Positions 58,945-64,000 of a DNA stretch of 64,000 nt are shown here, one piece after another. Position numbers and translations under genes: made by a program. Positions within the stretch are counted from its first letter, which is position 1. Each line of letters begins with the position of its first letter. Under the pieces are notes generated by a model that did not search any database, was not told where the DNA came from, and saw only the letters and a list, made by a program, of their open reading frames with translations. The stretch is from Isoetes taiwanensis (lineage: Eukaryota > Streptophyta > Lycopodiopsida > Isoetales > Isoetaceae): assembly GCA_021234155.1 (NCBI GenBank), contig JAJEKV010000059.1, forward strand, positions 7,818,779 through 7,882,778. Direction: 5' to 3'.

Positions 58945-59576
58945 AATGTATTTTTTCAACCCATTTTAATGATAGAGGTCCTGCCTTTATATGTTTAAAA
59001 ATAGACAGAGGGACAGATGGTTCTATAGAGACATTGAATTTAAGGGGCATAGTGGAAATAAAAAAAAAAAAAAACCAGAATATGCAACTTAAAGGTGGGT
59101 TTTCTATTTGTTACTGAAGCTGGCCTAGACATTAATTGAAGTAATTCCATTACACAAAGCGTATCCCACGGGCGATGCTAAGTACAAATAAGATTGATCA
59201 CTCTTGATTATTTGAAGAGTTGAAGATTAAAATAGCTTTGCCCTGACTACCACAATCCACAGACCGAAGAACTACCACAAAATTTGTTGTAGAGACTCTC
59301 AAATTCTGATCTGCCCTGACTTTTGACACTATTAAAATAGTTGTACAGAACTCTCAAATCTGACCTGCACTAGGACTTTGACGGTAGGATGATTGCCTAC
59401 ACAGCTTGTTTTTGCATGCTTCTTGTAGCCTCTACTATGCTTCCTTTACTACGCTTCCTATTTATGGCATGGGTTGGCATTTAAGTATGATGCATCAATG
59501 TGCAATTAATTAAAACCATGTGTGAGAAACATGGTTACAACCCATATTTTGTAAAATGGTAATGAGTTTTGGGACC
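58945..59576. other. Spacer between F-box pseudogene and fibrillin gene
   Basis: It contains the A15 run (59060-59074) and a short direct repeat around 59270-59370 (ACTCTCAAATYCTGAYCTGC). No gene is seen. Confidence 0.5.
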
Positions 59577-61480
59577 TTATGTGTGAGTGATCTTGATTTT
59601 GTTTACAATCTTAGAGGCCATGTATAGGGAGGGTTTATCAACTATAAGGTAGTCACCACGGATGTCCCTTGCAACTCTCAACGCATCATCCAAATAAACA
59701 GTGTCAAACCTGGCATTGCATAACATATAACCAAGTTAACATAGAGGTGAGGACTAGTTTCACAACATAAATCAACTTGTAATTACCATCCTTGACCAAA
59801 CGGAGGCAATGCTACTTTCCAGTCTTTTTTTTGCAGAAGCGCACCTGTGAATCTACAAAAGGAAAAAATTGGTATTATCTGCATAAACCAAGTATATGAT
59901 GGTTGGTACTTACCTAAACTTAACACGCTGGGCAGAAACTACTTCAATACCAGACGAAACAATGAATGCCCCAGACGGAGGAAATGTGATAACATTGTTC
60001 AGGATCTCCTTTTCAACATCAATGACCTGCAAATAAAAACATTATTGCTGAAAAAGGCGCCAAATATCTAAACTTTTGATTGGCTTGCTCCTTCTCGTTC
60101 TTCTTTAATGACACTTGCAGAATCTGTTTCAATTTTTGAATGCATATAAAGGAAGTCATCTCTTCATCATATGGAAAATAAACCAGTTGATGGGATCTCA
60201 CTTGAAGGACTTAACAAACAAAGCCCCGAAAGCAGATGCCAAAGAAGATCATGGTAGAAAAGCAACCTTGCATCTCGAGAGACTTCACCAACATTGGTTT
60301 ATGGCAGAACATTTTATAATTAGGACACACATACAATTTTAGGTACATTAAACTTTTCTCCCAGTTTTGCCGCTTCTACACTTGATAGATGGTCATTCCC
60401 TATGATAATGCCCAGATTCTTTTAATCTTATCCATGCCAAAGACTGCTATTTTTATCAGTTCAAAGTGCAATTATCAGTTCAAAGGCAATCTGCATCTAG
60501 CATTGAAATTTCCTACATAATAATGCCAAGAAATCAAGCAGTTTAGATCGACACACATGTGAATTTTTAACCAGTCCAATGCAGCAGATAAGATTTATAT
60601 TGTTCAAAACGCGATTTTGGACCTGTCAAGTATATGGCAAGTGTTCCGAGATTCACAGAAATTAACCATATGGTTTAATACTAGTGAAAATAAATAACCA
60701 CTCTTTCTGCTGATCCTATCTCGATCTAATATCGTCATGTCAAGCATCATCAAAATGCTATTTCTTATACCCAGTGAAAAAAACCAAAATCATCTTAAAA
60801 AACAATTATAACTGTGTTGAATCCAACCATGGAGGTTTAGAGGGCACCAATCCAATGTAAAAGGTTTAGGTTTAATGCTAAATATATGGAATAGAAGGCA
60901 CTGCAATATACTCACAAACTCTTTCATATGAGTGCAGTCAGAGGATCAAGCTAGCTTTATTCAGGTCAATATGGATCAAACACTTTACATGCAATAAAAA
61001 TTCACACCGAAAGATGCACACAGTACCAGACTGGGCGTGATTTGCATGGCAAAAACCCTATTAAACATGCTTTATCATTCTCCTTATAACTACATTATAA
61101 CTACATAAAAATTTACTAGACTTAAGATCTGAACTTTCAACCTAACACTAAGCTGAAGGTAACAAAGATGGAAATGCAAGTTGCTGGCAAAACCGACATT
61201 TGAAAAACGATGGCTAACTTACCTGCAATACATCTCCAGCTTGAGTGCCAAACAGAGGGAGCCTTGTCGATAATGAAGAGCTGCTCTTTCTCAGTGGTCC
61301 ATAGCATTCTCCAAGTAGCAGAGAGGAAGAATCCGTTGTGACGGTCCCAACTGTTAATTCGGCCAAGGCATCAATGGTAGAGGTGATTTTGTTCCGTTTG
61401 GCTGCATCTTTCAGGGTTCTGAGACCCCGTCTTGGTTTTCAATTAGGGCAAACAAGTCATCTCGAATTAAGGAAGCACCC
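59577..61480 (-). CDS. Plastid lipid-associated protein (PAP/fibrillin) family gene
   Basis: Exons on the - strand: 61223 up to about 61463, 59914-60026 (VIDVEKEILNNVITFPPSGA, then FIVSSGIEVVSAQRVKF), 59787-59852 (RFTGALLQKKDWKVALPPFG) and 59577-59709 (FDTVYLDDALRVARDIRGDY, LIVDKP). All three downstream junctions are GT-AG and in phase. The DTVYLDD...DIRGDYL end is the fibrillin C-terminal signature; these proteins bind lipids in plastoglobules and thylakoids. The first exon contains RDDLFALIENQDG, then TLKDAAKRNKITSTIDALAE, then ATWRMLWTTEKEQLFIIDKA and LFGTQAGDVLQ, but in alternating frames with about three shifts, each near a CAG or CTG. The start codon and transit peptide are therefore not resolved. 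It may be a real gene with sequence errors, or a recent pseudogene. Confidence 0.82.
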
Positions 61481-61699
61481 CCTGTGCATGGCGGCCGCAG
61501 ACGAGGGCTGCTGCGGCATCGAACGGACCATAGCTGCAGGCACGAAAAATGAACGAGATTTTGCGACAAAATCATTCCCTAGGTATTTAAAATGTGAAAG
61601 TGAAGGCTCATCATGCAGGTGTGGTCAAATTCCTACTGTTAAAATTTATTCCATCTGAATTCCTAAACAAGTTCACAAAATGAACTGTGACAAATAGAC

Positions 61700-64000
61700 A
61701 ACAATATTAGAAGGTACATCTATGTAAAAAGATTAAATATCATCACAATTGTTTTTACCTGCACTATCATCAAATTTGCTATCAATAACTTGGTGATTAC
61801 TATCAATAGAAACATTAAATCCACAATTTAACTAGAAGAAAAGGAGGAAAATTCCGAGACCACAATTTCCTACTATATTGATGCACATAATTAAATCCAC
61901 TTTGAGTTGTGACCCTAACACAATAGGAATTAAATCTAACTTGGCTTGGTACATTAGGAACACAATAAATGATATCAACTCCTAGCAAAGGTGTTTGAAT
62001 ATGCACTTCCCACAAATGTAGAAAGAGTCTCCAACCATCAAAAGGTGCATATTCTTCTCCAAAAGTCACGAAACCTTAACTTTTGCATCCGAATATCTTA
62101 TATACAACACCAAGGTGGCCTTTTACCTTTGGATTGGACAAAAGAAATGTTGTGGTGGTCTTGGCGGTTGTGATAAATTTCTTGTATTATCTAACTATAT
62201 ATAAATTATTCCAAGCGAAGAAAAACTTTTGGAATTATCTATATTTTTTCCGACTATCCTTTTCAGTGTGCACATGGAAGCCATTTCGAATTAACTTTAT
62301 CTATTTTTGCGGGGAATGCAAAGTAAAATTTGTTTAGAATTATCTATGTGGCTATGCCCTGGTTGCCTCTTCTCCTCACGGATTTGGCTCGACCTTTTGT
62401 GTGTTTGTTGTGTGAGAAGAGCTTTGTTTGTATTCTCAATCCTTCCTCTTATGTTGTCATGAGATATTCACTTCAATGCAACTCACTTTCGTGACCATAG
62501 TTAGCAGAACCACTAAGCCTCTATTTTCCACGCTCATTTTTTGTATTTTTTCTTCTTAAATGCGCCCCGGTCCGGATGTTGCTTTTCGGCTAGATTATCT
62601 TTTTTCCGCTCCTATTTAGATTGGATTTCTTACGATGTTGGGTTCTCTACTTTAGCTTCCGAGTCCATGGCTCAACTTGCTCTAATTCTATAATATAGTA
62701 AATTGCCCACCTTTGGTGAGCTACATGTTCACCTTTGTGATCGTTCCATGTATTGGAAGTTTGTAAATGGTTTTGACCGCAATGAGAAAAGTGTCGATAA
62801 TGCTTTCACAAAAATACATTGAAAATACCTTTTGGTGTATGCAAATGTCCCCTCTTAGAATGGTAACTCCCCCACTGCATTGACAAATATCTTTGCCTTC
62901 CTTGAACATCTTTGGGTTGCACCTCTAAGGTCGAGGTTTGGGCGGTGTTAAAGTACATCTGATATCCCTCACGCCCTCGTAGGACCCGTTGTGCTTGCTC
63001 CTCTACCTCATGCATCATCATGAAGAGAATTACGCATAGGGGCCCGATGTTGCATATTTCGGCATCAATTCTTTGAGGAGGTGGCTATTCGCGAATTTTC
63101 GTGCGGGGTTTTGAGCTGCCGGCTCGTATGTGCAAAAATCGACATCTAGAATGTAGAGCTAGGAGTATAATGCGACTTACGAACCATCGGCATGAGCTGG
63201 ACCTACTCTATAGTAGGTTTGTCCTTGGATCTTGAAACATTATGTCAGTGGCCTTCAAGCGCTTTCGATGTTGGCACCAAAGGAAGCAAAGGCAAAACAT
63301 TATTTGACCGTGTGTCTTTGGTGGAAGTTCTTGCTTTTTTAGGATGTTGATGGCTCGTTTGAACTCTGGATGAGATGGGGCGGTGGTAGGGCTCTAACTT
63401 GATTTGTCCCTTCGTGACAACACTTTTGGCCATCATCCCCTTGAACACAAATGCCCCGCGATTATGCATTCGCATTTGAATGCCCCATAGTGGTGTCGTT
63501 CTACTTGTGTGACTTCAAGTGTCCTTGCTATTACGTATGTGGGTGGTTGAGCTCTCCATCTGACGATGATATTTAATCTGAGCTCATCCATGTTTCTTGA
63601 TGCTCCTCTTTTGTTTACGTGGCAGCTTATTTGGGGTCCGTTGTTTACTTGATATTGAAGCGGATTCAGCTAGCCTTAGTTGATGCTCTTCTTACATTTT
63701 ACTGTGACCTTTGTTGGGGTCTCCGGCATTGATATTGGGCAAGTTAGGCCAATCTTAGTTGATGATCTTCTTTTGTTTCTGTAGCAGCCTCACAGGCTCT
63801 CTCCTTTGGCCGATGTTGGGCATGTTGTGAAATCTTTGTCGTCTTGATCTTTGTTTCTATGGCAATTTGTACCTTTCTTTTCTTGTAATACTCTGTTTTA
63901 ACAATCGAGCTTCAGTTCGAGGCTGTCTCATGGCGTACGCTTATTTTTCGCGTGCCAAGCCTACTTTCTAGTTCTTTGGTCATCCCGAATTAGTAGCCAA
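61700..64000. other. No recognisable gene
   Basis: Both strands were scanned by eye. Open frames are at most about 84 codons and show no family motif. A short phrase recurs near 63690-63780 (TTAGTTGATGMTCTTCTTNC), suggesting a small local duplication. Confidence 0.4.

Overview
The window is nuclear DNA of a land plant. Its genes are split by many short GT-AG introns, it is crowded with retrotransposons, and its two clean protein genes are plant housekeeping genes: a sterol C-14 reductase of the FACKEL type and an FKBP12 with the plant-type GYGKNRDL sequence. The Ty3/gypsy reverse transcriptase ([20 protein letters not shown]) resembles chromoviruses of fungi and seedless plants, and the LINE is not a typical seed-plant L1. 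A fern or another seedless plant is my best guess. This is inference; nothing in the window fixes the species.

Region 1 to 23.4 kb is nested and partly duplicated transposon sequence. A LINE running on the + strand (endonuclease part 9323-11299, reverse transcriptase part 20667-23352) is split by an LTR retrotransposon lying on the - strand (11300-20661). That element has 1.55-1.58 kb LTRs, an initiator-Met-tRNA primer binding site, a polypurine tract and a 5-bp target duplication, ACATG. The left LINE/LTR junction is repeated at 1-3495, so a segment was duplicated. In this upstream copy the LTR end is replaced by a 2.6-kb insert (3496-6094) that carries three in-frame exons of an adenylosuccinate lyase gene and ends in a fold-back element; homology resumes at 6095-6630. 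Differences between the copies concentrate at CAG/CTG and CCGG sites, which may point to base-calling error at methylated cytosines.

Region 23.4 to 27.5 kb holds an unrecognised basic ORF, a broken Ty3/gypsy pol on the - strand, and a complete 417-bp TRIM element (145-bp LTRs, target duplication TGATG) inserted between its reverse transcriptase and RNase H. Poly(A)-ended and LTR-like relics follow.

Region 27.5 to 42.8 kb contains unidentified - strand exons (27.9-29.0 kb), the sterol C-14 reductase gene (about 31.5-37.7 kb, with a decayed PPR gene in its largest intron) and the complete five-exon FKBP12 gene (41857-42736).

Region 43 to 49 kb has a minisatellite, a long-inverted-repeat element (43504-44476), a LINE endonuclease fragment, and a MULE/FAR1-like transposase gene with one recognisable intron.

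Region 49 to 64 kb has local tandem duplications and minisatellites, a head-to-head pair of damaged F-box genes (56.2-58.9 kb), and a - strand plastid fibrillin (PAP) gene (59.6-61.5 kb) whose frameshifts again fall near CTG/CAG. I recognise nothing in the last 2 kb.
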